Shown one piece after another: positions 27,009-36,054 of a stretch of DNA of 64,000 bases (the first letter of the stretch is position 1; each line of letters starts with the position of its first letter). Under the pieces are notes generated by a model. That model had not been told where the DNA came from, did not search any database, and saw only the letters and a program-made list of their open reading frames with translations. Source of the stretch: Methanocrinis alkalitolerans (lineage in GTDB: Archaea > Halobacteriota > Methanosarcinia > Methanotrichales > Methanotrichaceae); assembly GCF_029167205.1 (NCBI RefSeq), contig NZ_JARFPL010000012.1:9278-73277 (forward strand), written 5' to 3'. Made by a program: the position numbers and the translations under genes.

Positions 27009-27428
27009 ATGGCCAAGAAGAGGAAGAGGTCGAAGAGCGCTCAAAATGGAGCAGCTGCGGGCCCAGACGGGTCGAAGGCGGCAGATGAGAAGAAGATCAC
27101 CGCATCAAAGATGGATGCGGCGGAGAGGAAGAAGGCCAGGTCCGATGGGATAGTCATGACCATCTACCCCGCGTTTCTGGGGGTGATCTTCGGCTTCGCG
27201 AGCCTGCAGCTCTTTGGAACTGGAGTCCCCGAGGAAGGGTCGGTGGGGATGATCTACCCGTGGTACTTCGTCATGATCCTCGTCATCGGCTTCACCTTCT
27301 ACATCCAGAAGTTCACATATCCATACCTGAAGATAAAGGTCGAGGAGTTCAAGGCCAAGGACTGGCTTTACGTCGAGTTCATAGCCGTTGACCTCTGGCT
27401 CGTATCCTGGACCCTCCTCATCAACTGA
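27009..27428 (+). CDS. Small three-helix membrane protein, EMC6-like
   Basis: The 139-residue product starts MAKKRKRSKS at an ATG with GGGAGGAT upstream. A basic, low-complexity cytosolic tail of about 45 residues is followed by three hydrophobic segments (near 50-67, 82-100 and 120-138). This resembles the archaeal EMC6-like membrane proteins proposed to help insert membrane proteins, which I recall beside ABCE1 genes. The assignment is by topology and neighbourhood, not by a diagnostic motif. It lies 15 bases before the ABCE1 start. Confidence 0.55.
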   Translation: MAKKRKRSKSAQNGAAAGPDGSKAADEKKITASKMDAAERKKARSDGIVMTIYPAFLGVIFGFASLQLFGTGVPEEGSVGMIYPWYFVMILVIGFTFYIQKFTYPYLKIKVEEFKAKDWLYVEFIAVDLWLVSWTLLIN

Positions 27429-27443
27429 AACGGGGTGGAACCT

Positions 27444-29207
27444 TTGAGGATCGCCGTCATCAATAGAGATCGGTGCCAGCCGAAGAAGTGCGTCCGGGAG
27501 TGCGAGTACTTCTGCCCGCCGGTGAGGACCGGGGACGAGACGATCACCTTCCCCGACGGAAAGCCGCAGATCACCGAAAACCTCTGCGTCGGCTGCGGTA
27601 TCTGCGTCCGGAAGTGCCCCTTCGGGGCGATCACCATCATAAACCTCCCCGACGAGCTGGAGAACCCCACCCACCGTTACGGCGAGAACGGCTTCGCCCT
27701 CTACGGCCTCCCCGTCCCGACCGTCGGGAAGGTGACGGGCCTTTTGGGCCCCAACGGGATCGGAAAGAGCACCGCCGTCGCCATCCTCTCCGGCCTTTTG
27801 ACCCCCAACCTCGGGAGGGGAGCCTCCTGGGGAGAGGTGATCGACGACTACTCCGGCTCCGCCCTCGGCGACTACCTCCGGCGGGTGGGAGAGCGGGGGG
27901 TGAAGACCGCCTACAAGCCCCAGTACGTCGACCGGATACCCAAGAGCTTCTCGGGGACCGTCGGAGCCCTTCTGGAGAAGACCGACGAACGGGGCGCCCT
28001 CTCGGAGCTCGCCGAGAGGCTGAACCTGCTCTCCCTGATGGAGAGGGAGATCTCGAGCCTCAGCGGCGGGGAGCTGCAGAGGGTGGCGATAGCGGCCTGC
28101 GCCGCACGAGATGCCGACGTCTTCTTCTTCGACGAGATCAGCCCTTACCTCGACATCTACCAGAGGATCAACGCCGCCGAAGCGATCAGAGATCTGGCGG
28201 AGACGAGGTCGGTGATGGTGGTGGAGCACGACCTCGCCCTCCTGGATCTATTGGCCGAGAACGTCCACCTCGTCTACGGAACCCCCGGCGCCTACGGGGT
28301 GATAACCAGGCCGAAGGGGGTGCGGGTGGGGATCAACCAGTACATAAAGGGCTACTTCTCCGAGGAGAACGTCAGGGTCAGGTCGGAGCCGATCGTATTC
28401 GAGGTCCATGCCCCCCGGGCCGAAAAGGACGTCCCCATCCTCGCGGAGTACGAGAGCTTCTCGAAGAGGTACAGCGGCTTTCTCCTGGAGGCGGAGGCGG
28501 GGGTCATCAGGAGGGGCGAGGTGGTGGGGATCCTGGGGCCCAACGGCATCGGAAAGAGCACTTACATCAAGCTCTTGGCGGGTATCGAAGAGCCGACGGA
28601 GGGACGGCTCCATCTGAAGCTGAAGGTATCCTACAAGCCCCAATACCTGAAGGCTGAGACCGACCTGTCGGTGGAGGGGTTCCTTCGGAAGATGACGCGG
28701 GAGTTCGACTCCAGCCACTACCAGTCGGAGTTCGTAAAGCCCATGGGGATCGAGAAGCTCCTGGACCAGTCGATGGACGAGCTCTCCGGCGGGGAGCTAC
28801 AGAGGGTCGCCGTCGTAGGCTGTCTCAGCAGGGACGCGGACCTTTACCTTTTGGACGAGCCATCGGCCCATCTCGACGTCGAGCAGAGGATGATGGCGGC
28901 GAAGGTGATGCGCAGGTTCGCCGAGAGCGCCGAGAGGTCGGTCCTCGTCGTCGACCACGACATCTATCTCATCGACCTCCTCAGCGAGAAGCTGATGGTC
29001 TTCGAGGGGGAGGAGGGGAAGAGGGGCGTCGCCCATCCGCCGGTGGAGATGAGAAAGGGGATGAACCGCTTCCTGAAGGGAATCGGGATCACCTTCAGGA
29101 GGGACGAGGAGACCCGCAGGCCCCGGGTGAACAAGCCCGGCTCGAGGCTCGACCGGTCCCAGAGGGAGTCGGGAGAGTACTACTATTACGCCCCCGATGG
29201 AGCCTGA
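27444..29207 (+). CDS. abce1: ABCE1/RLI ribosome-recycling ATPase
   Basis: The TTG at 27444, preceded by GGGGTGG, gives the family opening MRIAVINRDRCQPKKC. The 587-residue protein has an N-terminal iron-sulfur domain with two ferredoxin-type clusters (CQPKKCVRECEYFCPP; CVGCGICVRKCPFGAI). Two ABC ATPase domains follow, with Walker A GPNGIGKST twice, signatures SSLSGGELQRVA and DELSGGELQRVA, and a hinge between. ABCE1 splits ribosomal subunits after termination. The C-terminal tail is longer and more basic than usual (about 30 residues). Confidence 0.96.
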   Translation: MRIAVINRDRCQPKKCVRECEYFCPPVRTGDETITFPDGKPQITENLCVGCGICVRKCPFGAITIINLPDELENPTHRYGENGFALYGLPVPTVGKVTGLLGPNGIGKSTAVAILSGLLTPNLGRGASWGEVIDDYSGSALGDYLRRVGERGVKTAYKPQYVDRIPKSFSGTVGALLEKTDERGALSELAERLNLLSLMEREISSLSGGELQRVAIAACAARDADVFFFDEISPYLDIYQRINAAEAIRDLAETRSVMVVEHDLALLDLLAENVHLVYGTPGAYGVITRPKGVRVGINQYIKGYFSEENVRVRSEPIVFEVHAPRAEKDVPILAEYESFSKRYSGFLLEAEAGVIRRGEVVGILGPNGIGKSTYIKLLAGIEEPTEGRLHLKLKVSYKPQYLKAETDLSVEGFLRKMTREFDSSHYQSEFVKPMGIEKLLDQSMDELSGGELQRVAVVGCLSRDADLYLLDEPSAHLDVEQRMMAAKVMRRFAESAERSVLVVDHDIYLIDLLSEKLMVFEGEEGKRGVAHPPVEMRKGMNRFLKGIGITFRRDEETRRPRVNKPGSRLDRSQRESGEYYYYAPDGA

Positions 29208-29359
29208 GGGGGCGCAAAGCTCCCTCACCATCCGCACCCAACCCCTCCTTCCGCCTCCATCCCCTTCTCCGCGGCCTTCTCTCCTTCTTATCACGCTATC
29301 CCTTTGCGCACTATCCCTTTGCCCACCCGATCCCCCTCCAGCCTCCTACACGCTCCGGA

Positions 29360-29398
29360 GATCCCCCACCGAACGGGGGATCGGGGGGATTTTCCCCC
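29360..29398 (+). terminator. Tandem GC-rich hairpins downstream of abce1
   Basis: GATCCCCC (29360-29367) pairs with GGGGGATC (29375-29382), and immediately after, GGGGG (29384-29388) pairs with CCCCC (29394-29398). The pair lies 150 bases after the abce1 stop and before the FKBP gene, so it may end the abce1 transcript. The rest of 29208-29490 shows no gene. Confidence 0.4.
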
Positions 29399-29490
29399 TT
29401 ATGAAAAGAGATTCGGGGAGAATTTTCAACATAAACCGTCATCTACATATCGTCTGGGCGACAGAACCCCAAATGCAAGGAGATTTCGAA

Positions 29491-29934
29491 ATGGAAAGTG
29501 CAAAAGCCGACGACGTTGTTAAAGTTCATTATACGGGGATGCTCGAAGACGGGACGGTCTTCGACAGCTCCATGGAGAGGGACCCCCTGGAGTTCACCCT
29601 GGGAAAGAATATGGTGATCCCGGGGTTTGAGGCGGCGGCTTTGGGGATGGCTCCCGGCGAGAAGAAGACCGTCAACGTCCCCGCCGAGGAGGCGTACGGC
29701 CCCCGCCACGAGGAGATGGTGATGGAGGTCTCCCGGTCGAGCATGCCCCCGGAGATCGAGCCGGAGGTGGGCCAGATCCTCCAGATAGGGCAATCCCAGG
29801 ATCAGATGCTCCAGGTGGTGGTGGCCGAGGTCTCAGAGGAGTCGGTCATCCTCGACGCCAACCATCCCCTGGCGGGCATGACCCTCGTCTTCGAGATCGA
29901 GATGGTGGAGATCGTCGGAGCCGGGTCCGCCTGA
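29491..29934 (+). CDS. FKBP-type peptidyl-prolyl isomerase (SlyD-like), copy 1
   Basis: The ATG at 29491 has AAGGAG eight bases upstream; earlier in-frame starts are less supported. The 147 residues begin ESAKADDVVKVHYTG and show the FKBP core (DGTVFDSSMERDPLEFTLG, MVIPGFEAAALGMAPGEKK). An IF-domain insert (EEAYGPRHEEMVMEVSRSSMP) and the closing DANHPLAGMTLVFEIEMVEI are also present. This is the SlyD-like class combining isomerase and chaperone activity. No signal peptide, so cytosolic. A second, shorter-spaced paralogue follows 131 bases later. Confidence 0.92.
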   Translation: MESAKADDVVKVHYTGMLEDGTVFDSSMERDPLEFTLGKNMVIPGFEAAALGMAPGEKKTVNVPAEEAYGPRHEEMVMEVSRSSMPPEIEPEVGQILQIGQSQDQMLQVVVAEVSEESVILDANHPLAGMTLVFEIEMVEIVGAGSA

Positions 29935-30065
29935 TCCGCCCCGCCCGATCCGCCCGTCTCCCCCGGTCCGTTACGAGATCGATCTAGCGATCGATCTAGC
30001 GATGGTTCCGCGGTTGGTTCCGCGATCAATTTCTTTAAATCGGATGGATGATGGAGAGTCGTAAG

Positions 30066-30497
30066 ATGAAGCAGGCTAAAGAGGGGGACACCGTGAGCCT
30101 CCACTACAAGGGGAGCTTCGAGGACGGAACGGTCTTCGACAGCTCCGAGACCCACGGGGCGCTGAGGTTCACCATCGGCAAAGGGACGGTCATACCGGGC
30201 TTCGATGAGGCGGTTTTGGGGATGAAGCCGGGGGAGGCGAAGACCGTCACCATAGCCCCGGAGAAGGGGTACGGCCCTCGAAACGAAGAGCTTCTGATGA
30301 AGATCGACAAAAAGGAGCTTCCCCCGGACCTCGCCCCGGTGATCGGCCAGAGGATCGAGTTCTCCAAGGGCGAGCAGAGGCTCCAGCTGACGGTGGCCGA
30401 GATCTCGGAGGAGGCGGTCACCTTCGACGCCAACCACCCCCTGGCGGGAAAGACCCTCGTCTTCGAGCTCCTCCTCCTGGAGATCGAGGAAGAGTGA
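30066..30497 (+). CDS. FKBP-type peptidyl-prolyl isomerase (SlyD-like), copy 2
   Basis: The ATG at 30066 lies 30 bases after a TATA-like tctttaaat (30032-30040), which suggests a leaderless message; ATGs at 30048 and 30051 are alternatives. The 143 residues have the same domain plan as the preceding gene (DGTVFDSSE, VIPGFDEAVLGMKPGE, YGPRNEELLMKI, DANHPLAGKTLVFEL), so this is a tandem duplicate with its own promoter. The gap between them holds short direct repeats (gatcgatctagc twice, 29981-30004). Cytosolic folding helper. Confidence 0.92.
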   Translation: MKQAKEGDTVSLHYKGSFEDGTVFDSSETHGALRFTIGKGTVIPGFDEAVLGMKPGEAKTVTIAPEKGYGPRNEELLMKIDKKELPPDLAPVIGQRIEFSKGEQRLQLTVAEISEEAVTFDANHPLAGKTLVFELLLLEIEEE

Positions 30498-30543
30498 GAA
30501 GAGCCTTGGCCAGGGGTTGCGGCCGATACGATGTTGGAGGGGC

Positions 30544-30738
30544 ATGGACGGCAAGAATAGAAAGGATATAAAGCCGGGGCTGAAGGTGGAGGTCGTCCTC
30601 AAGCGCGACCAGAGGACGGGCAAGCTGACGGAAGGGGTGGTGAAGGAGATCCTGACTAACTCCTCCTTCCACCCCCACGGCATAAAGGTCCGGCTCGCCG
30701 ACGGCCAGGTGGGTCGGGTGGCGAGGATCGTGGGGTAG
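30544..30738 (+). CDS. YwbE family (DUF2196) protein
   Basis: A 64-residue protein with a GGAGG site before the ATG at 30544. It opens MDGKNRKDIKPGLKVEVVLKRD, contains GVVKEILTNSSFHPHGIKVRL and ends GQVGRVARIV. This matches the small YwbE family found across bacteria and archaea, a probable SH3-like barrel of unknown role. It is on the same strand as the FKBP genes, 46 bases downstream. Confidence 0.8.
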   Translation: MDGKNRKDIKPGLKVEVVLKRDQRTGKLTEGVVKEILTNSSFHPHGIKVRLADGQVGRVARIVG

Positions 30739-30860
30739 AGCAGATAGAAGAAGGGAGTCTTCAGCAGTGAAATCTGAAGTCGAGGGGATACATATTTCTT
30801 CGAGCAGGTTACTGATAGCTGAATACTAATAAAATACTCTAAGACATTTATGGTGCTAAA

Positions 30861-32609
30861 ATGATACTCGACGAGAAAATCCATCGAAAGATACTTGAAG
30901 CCTACGAATGGATGAACAAAGAGAAAAAATTATCTTCCGGAGTTCAATCGAATACGAGCGATGATCTTGTTTATTTGATGAGAGAAAATCTTGGTTATTT
31001 GCGTTTTCATTTGATAAAAATGCTGCAAAATCCACCACAGGAAAATAAGTTGGATGCCTATTTTCGTCAATACGAAGCCATCGCTCAAGAACTGGGGATC
31101 TCTCGTCATTCACTTATGTCCTTGTTGGAAAAGATTAATGGACTGCCACATCGCTATTGGTCCATAGCTACCACTCGTGGCCTCGATTGGAGGGGTGAAC
31201 GCGCCTGGGATTTCATGAGAGATGGATTCTATGTATCAATCGGATGGACAGAGCTTGGTGACCTTTCTGACATAACTCCCGACAAAGCCGGTAAAGAAAA
31301 AATTCGTGAAATATTAAGGAATATGGGATACGACTCAACCAATTCAAGAGTCAATCCTCCATTTAAATTCACTACTGAAATCAAGAAAGGCGACCTGGTA
31401 GTTGTATCAAGATTATCGGTTCTTGGTTTTGGACGTGTGGTTGGAGATTACTATTACGAAAAAAATGATGCTGACCCTTGGCCCCACCGTATTCCTGTAG
31501 AATGGATTTCGTTTGAAAAATGGACTCTTCCAAGAGGAAGATTGCAAACTGCGCTATACGAGATTAAAGACCCGATAAACCTAATTGAAATTGAGAGACG
31601 AAGAAATAGTGTACACGTAAAAATACCACCACCAATTCAAAGCAGATTTATTATTCGTGTTCGATATATCTTAGAACGAAGAGGCCAAGTAATAATATAT
31701 GGCCCACCTGGCACCGGAAAGACTTACTGGGCAGAGAAGGCTGCGTTTGAACTTGCCGCTAGATCAAATTTTCTGATGGAATTTGACCAGCTTGTGGATT
31801 ATCAGAAATCCTTCTTAACTGGAGACGGTGAGAGCTTCGGCGCTGTGAGAACATGCTGCTTTCATCCCGCCTACGGCTATGAGGACTTCATCGAGGGGTA
31901 CAGACCTGAGCAGGCCGAGGGCCAGATGATATTCTCCCTCCGAGACGGCGTCTTCAAGAGGCTCTGCAAAGACGCTTTGGAGAACCCGCAGACGAGCTTC
32001 TACCTAATAATCGATGAGATCAACAGGGGAGACATCCCGCGAATCTTCGGCGAGCTGATGACGATAATCGAGAAGGACAAGCGCGGAAAGTCCATCACCC
32101 TCCCGATCAGCGGCGAGCAGTTTAAAGTCCCGAGCAATGTCTACATCATCGGGACGATGAACACCGCCGATCGGTCCATAGCTCTTCTTGACGCAGCCCT
32201 CAGGCGGCGGTTTGGCTTCATCGAGCTGATGCCCGATCCGTCAGTTTTGGGCGGAGCGACCATTGAGGGCATCCACCTTGGAAGGTGGCTTGAAGCCCTA
32301 AACCAGAAGATCTGCAAAAACGTGGCGAGGGACGCCCGAAATCTCCAGATCGGCCACTCATACCTCCTCAGGGACAACGGTACGCCCATAGCCAACCTTT
32401 CTGAGTTCGCCAAAGCATTACACGAGGAGATGATACCTCTTCTGGAAGAGTACTGCTATGAAGATTTTAGAACACTTGAAAAGATTCTTGGGTCAGGCAT
32501 AGTGGACGCCAATTATCAGAAGATTCGAAACGAGCTTTTCAAGCGCACAAGCCAAGAAGAACTTCTTAAAGCACTCGCTCTGATCTCAATAGAAACATTA
32601 GAAAAGTAG
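30861..32609 (+). CDS. McrB-type AAA+ GTPase with N-terminal EVE-like domain
   Basis: The 582-residue protein is the putative motor and recognition subunit of a modification-dependent restriction system. Residues ~95-230 (HRYWSIATTRGLDWRG, FYVSIGW, GDLVVVSRLSVLGFGRVVGDY) resemble an EVE/PUA-type domain that reads modified cytosine in related proteins. The AAA+ core follows: Walker A GPPGTGKT near 280, FHPAYGYEDFIEGYRP, Walker B LIIDEINRGDIPRIFGEL and the MNTADRSIALLDAALRRRF guanine-recognition block. The first ~950 bases are clearly AT-richer than the core. A TATA-like ctaataaaat at 30826-30835 suggests a leaderless start. First gene of an mcrB-mcrB-mcrC unit. Confidence 0.85.
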   Translation: MILDEKIHRKILEAYEWMNKEKKLSSGVQSNTSDDLVYLMRENLGYLRFHLIKMLQNPPQENKLDAYFRQYEAIAQELGISRHSLMSLLEKINGLPHRYWSIATTRGLDWRGERAWDFMRDGFYVSIGWTELGDLSDITPDKAGKEKIREILRNMGYDSTNSRVNPPFKFTTEIKKGDLVVVSRLSVLGFGRVVGDYYYEKNDADPWPHRIPVEWISFEKWTLPRGRLQTALYEIKDPINLIEIERRRNSVHVKIPPPIQSRFIIRVRYILERRGQVIIYGPPGTGKTYWAEKAAFELAARSNFLMEFDQLVDYQKSFLTGDGESFGAVRTCCFHPAYGYEDFIEGYRPEQAEGQMIFSLRDGVFKRLCKDALENPQTSFYLIIDEINRGDIPRIFGELMTIIEKDKRGKSITLPISGEQFKVPSNVYIIGTMNTADRSIALLDAALRRRFGFIELMPDPSVLGGATIEGIHLGRWLEALNQKICKNVARDARNLQIGHSYLLRDNGTPIANLSEFAKALHEEMIPLLEEYCYEDFRTLEKILGSGIVDANYQKIRNELFKRTSQEELLKALALISIETLEK

Positions 32610-32618
32610 GTGGAAGAG

Positions 32619-34586
32619 TTGGCGGAAAAAACACAATTATCAAATAGCAAAGATACCGAATCTTTGCTAAAAAAGGATAATCTACTCGAGGAAAGAGAGG
32701 AATATAAAAAACAGTTAGAATATTATAGCAGATTGTTAGAGTTCGATTCAGAAAATTCTGATGCGTGGAACGCCAGGGGAGAGGTATTATACGAATTGGA
32801 GAGAATAGACGATGCTGTTAAATGCTATATTAAAGCCATTGATATTAATCCAAACAATAATATCTTCAAATTTAATTTATTTCATAGCCAAGCCATTTTG
32901 CTCTACAATAATGGAAAATATGAAGAAGCTATTAAATGTTACGAAAAGTCTATTCAGATAAACCCAAAATACGAATACGGTTGGTATGCTAAAGGAGAAA
33001 TATTGCTTCTACATCTTGGCAAATTTGAAGAAGCATTGAATTGCTTTAATACAGCCATCGAGATAAATCCAAAATTTTCTGATGCATGGTACTTAATAGG
33101 ATTCTCATTGTCATACCTTGGACAATATCATGATGCTGTTGAATCTTTCGACAAAGCTATTAGTTTAGACTCGAAAAATTCGGATTATTGGATTGGAAAG
33201 GGAGATGCTCTTTATAAACTTAATAGAAAAGAAGAAGCAAACAAGTGTTATAATCAAGCATCTAAATTGGGCTCTGATTTGCAGCAAAACGGGGTCAATA
33301 AAAGTGAATCCCTCTTCGACTTAGAATTGCATGACGAATCTCTAGAATGTTATTCAGATTTTTGGAAGAAAGAAGGCCGTTCGGTGCAAACGCCGAGCCA
33401 GATAAACGATGCTGAGAAGATCGAAGTCGAAAAGACCGTAAGAACCTTTGCCCAAGACTTGACGGCTGACATCAAATCCCAGAGCTGGAAGAGGACAATT
33501 TTAACTGAAGGCGAATCAGAGCCCGCTCCTTTGCCCGAAATCATCCAAGACATTCAATCGGTCCTCGAACGCAAGGGCCAGGTTATCCTTTACGGCCCGC
33601 CGGGGACGGGTAAGACCTACTGGGCCGAGAGGGCGGCCCGAGAGATGGCGTCCCTCGACCGATATGGAAAGTCCTTAGATCAGCTTTCAGAGGAGCAGAG
33701 GAGCGCCCTGATCGACGGCGGCGACGACTCCGGCCCCGTTAGGATCTGCTGCTTCCATCCCGCCTACGGATATGAGGACTTCCTCGAAGGCTACCGGCCG
33801 GAGGAGACGGACGGCAAGATGAGCTTCGCCCTCCGGGACGGGATCTTCAAGAAGCTCTGCAAAGAAGCCCTCGCAAATCCCGACGTTAGGTTCTACCTGA
33901 TCATCGACGAGATCAACCGGGGCGACATCCCCCGGATATTCGGCGAGCTGATGACCATCCTCGAAAAGAACAAGCGGGGAAAGCCGATAATCCTCCCCGT
34001 CTCCGGTGAGCAGATGCGGGTCCCGGAGAACGTCCGGGTCATCGGGACTATGAACACCGCCGATCGGTCCATAGCCCTCCTCGACACCGCCCTCCGGCGC
34101 CGCTTCGGCTTCATCGAGATGATGCCGGACGCTTCGGTCCTGGGCGAATCCGTCGTCGGCGGGGTTCACCTCGGCGAATGGCTCGGTGCCCTCAACCGGC
34201 GCATCTGCGATGGCGTCGGCCGGGACGCCCGAAACCGCCAGATCGGCCACTCGTACCTGATGGAGGCCGGAAAACCGATATCGAACCTCTCGAGCTTCTC
34301 TCGGGTGGTCCAGGATGAGATCATTCCCCTCCTGGAGGAGTACTGCTATGAGGATTACTCGACCCTGGAGAAGATCCTGGGCGGAGAGGTCGTCGATGTC
34401 CAGAGACAGATGATCAGAGATGAGATCTTCGGCGGCTCTCTTGATGGCGAGTTCGTCCAAGCCATGTCGAAGATCTCAAAGGACAGATCTTCATTTTGCC
34501 CTTCGATGACGGCCGGATCTGAAGCGTCAGAGGACAGCGTGAGCGATTCGGATGACGCCCCAGAAGAGGAGCGAACCGATGGCTGA
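32619..34586 (+). CDS. McrB-type AAA+ GTPase with N-terminal TPR repeats
   Basis: The TTG at 32619 has AGGTGG five bases upstream; a GTG at 32610 touching the previous stop is an alternative. Residues ~40-220 are about five tetratricopeptide repeats (AWNARGEVLYELERIDDAV; Y-x-x-A-I-x-I-N-P). After a linker comes an McrB core highly similar to that of the preceding gene (GPPGTGKTYWAERAA, LIIDEINRGDIPRIFGEL, MNTADRSIALLDTALRRRF). The TPR half is AT-rich, the GTPase half GC-rich. TPRs replacing the base-reading domain suggest a partner-binding or sensing role, possibly forming mixed rings with the EVE-type McrB. The acidic tail overlaps mcrC by eight bases. Confidence 0.85.
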   Translation: MAEKTQLSNSKDTESLLKKDNLLEEREEYKKQLEYYSRLLEFDSENSDAWNARGEVLYELERIDDAVKCYIKAIDINPNNNIFKFNLFHSQAILLYNNGKYEEAIKCYEKSIQINPKYEYGWYAKGEILLLHLGKFEEALNCFNTAIEINPKFSDAWYLIGFSLSYLGQYHDAVESFDKAISLDSKNSDYWIGKGDALYKLNRKEEANKCYNQASKLGSDLQQNGVNKSESLFDLELHDESLECYSDFWKKEGRSVQTPSQINDAEKIEVEKTVRTFAQDLTADIKSQSWKRTILTEGESEPAPLPEIIQDIQSVLERKGQVILYGPPGTGKTYWAERAAREMASLDRYGKSLDQLSEEQRSALIDGGDDSGPVRICCFHPAYGYEDFLEGYRPEETDGKMSFALRDGIFKKLCKEALANPDVRFYLIIDEINRGDIPRIFGELMTILEKNKRGKPIILPVSGEQMRVPENVRVIGTMNTADRSIALLDTALRRRFGFIEMMPDASVLGESVVGGVHLGEWLGALNRRICDGVGRDARNRQIGHSYLMEAGKPISNLSSFSRVVQDEIIPLLEEYCYEDYSTLEKILGGEVVDVQRQMIRDEIFGGSLDGEFVQAMSKISKDRSSFCPSMTAGSEASEDSVSDSDDAPEEERTDG

Positions 34587-35892
34587 AGATCCGATCTCAG
34601 TTGATCTTTCAGAGTGGGAGAGCCGGGGTCCGCAGTCAGACAGATGCCTGGAGGGCGTTTTTCTCAGGGATGATCCCTCGGTCCAGAAAATGGCCCAGTA
34701 CCTATCGGAAAAAGGGATGCTTGAGATATCTGAGCTTCGAAAGGGCCTTTTGATCAAATCAAACTCCTACGTCGGAAGGGTTGATCTCGGCAACGTTCGT
34801 ATCACCATCCGCCCGAAGATCGAGGACGCCCCCTTCCTCCAGCTCCTCAGGTACGCCTACGGGCTTCGAGACCTCCGTCTCTTCGGCAAGACGGTATACC
34901 CCCCAGAACCCAGGGCCTTCCAGGATCTTTTAATCCACCAGCTGGTGGCCGAGGCCAGCGAGCTGATCTCGCGGGGTCTTCACCGAAGGTACGTCCGCCT
35001 CGACGAGACGCTTCAAAGCCCCCGGGGCAGGATCGACATCAAGAGGATAGCGAGAAATGGCGGGATCGCTCAAGCTGCTCTCCCCTGCACCCACTACCCC
35101 AGGCTCGAAGACTGCCTCATAAACCAGGTCCTCCTCGAAGGTCTCCGCCTAGGCGCGAAGCTCACCGAAAACGTTATTCTGCGGTCCAACCTCCGCCGCC
35201 TGGAGGGGCTGATCCGGGACGGGATCAGCCCGATCCGGCTGGATCAGGAGACGATTGGAAGGCTCCGCCGCCAGATGACGAGGCAGACGGCGGCCTACCG
35301 GCCGTCGATCTCCATCATCGAGATCCTCGTCGCCGCCCAGGGCCTCTCCCTGGATGACGCCAAGAGCGATCTTGCGCTCCCCGGCTTCCTCTTCGACATG
35401 AACCGCTTCTTCCAGGCGCTCCTATCCCGGTTTCTTCGGGAGAACCTGCCGGGCTACACCATCGTGGACGAGCGCCGCCTCCGGGGGATGATCTCCTACG
35501 TCCCCGGAAAAAACCCGAAGAATAGGCCTGCTCCGAACCCTCGGCCCGATTACGTCATTCAGAGGGGGCCGGAGGTAGTCTCGATCCTCGACGCCAAATA
35601 TAGAGACCTCTGGGCGAACTCCCTCCCCCGGGAGTGGCTTTATCAGCTCGCCGTCTATGCCTTGAGCCGGGGCGCGAATGGGAGGTCGGCGATCCTCTAT
35701 CCGACGACCTCTCCTGAGGCGGAGGAGGCCTGGATAGAGGTGAGGGATCCCGTCGCCGGCGGCGGGAGGGCCCGGGTGGTCCTCCGCCCGGTGGATTTAT
35801 ATAAACTGAACGATTTAATCTCCGGCGGCGGTGGCGGTCGGGAGCGGGGTGCGTACGCCCGGCGGTTCGCGTTCGGGGATTCTAGGAGATGA
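34579..35892 (+). CDS. mcrC: McrC-type restriction nuclease subunit
   Basis: The ATG at 34579 has GAGGAG seven bases upstream. The 437-residue protein has the McrC N-terminal region that contacts McrB (RVDLGNVRITIRPKIEDAPFLQLLRYAYG). Its C-terminal PD-(D/E)XK nuclease has Asp near 324 (RPDYVI) and D-x-K near 338-340 (ILDAKY). McrC cuts DNA when driven by the McrB GTPase. It overlaps the TPR-McrB gene, so the three genes form one operon. A truncated relative lies 700 bases downstream. Confidence 0.88.
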   Translation: MAEDPISVDLSEWESRGPQSDRCLEGVFLRDDPSVQKMAQYLSEKGMLEISELRKGLLIKSNSYVGRVDLGNVRITIRPKIEDAPFLQLLRYAYGLRDLRLFGKTVYPPEPRAFQDLLIHQLVAEASELISRGLHRRYVRLDETLQSPRGRIDIKRIARNGGIAQAALPCTHYPRLEDCLINQVLLEGLRLGAKLTENVILRSNLRRLEGLIRDGISPIRLDQETIGRLRRQMTRQTAAYRPSISIIEILVAAQGLSLDDAKSDLALPGFLFDMNRFFQALLSRFLRENLPGYTIVDERRLRGMISYVPGKNPKNRPAPNPRPDYVIQRGPEVVSILDAKYRDLWANSLPREWLYQLAVYALSRGANGRSAILYPTTSPEAEEAWIEVRDPVAGGGRARVVLRPVDLYKLNDLISGGGGGRERGAYARRFAFGDSRR

Positions 35893-36054
35893 AATCTCGT
35901 TCACGCCTTCCTTCTTCGTTTTTGGCAGCGCTCATCATGGGGATCGAGGACGAGATGCAAGGTTGAGGTCGGGGCTTAGACGCGAAAGCCTTCGTGTTCC
36001 AAGAATAGATAAAACAGATCCGCCAGGAGGGCTGGCTCATTTCGCTTTGCTTCA

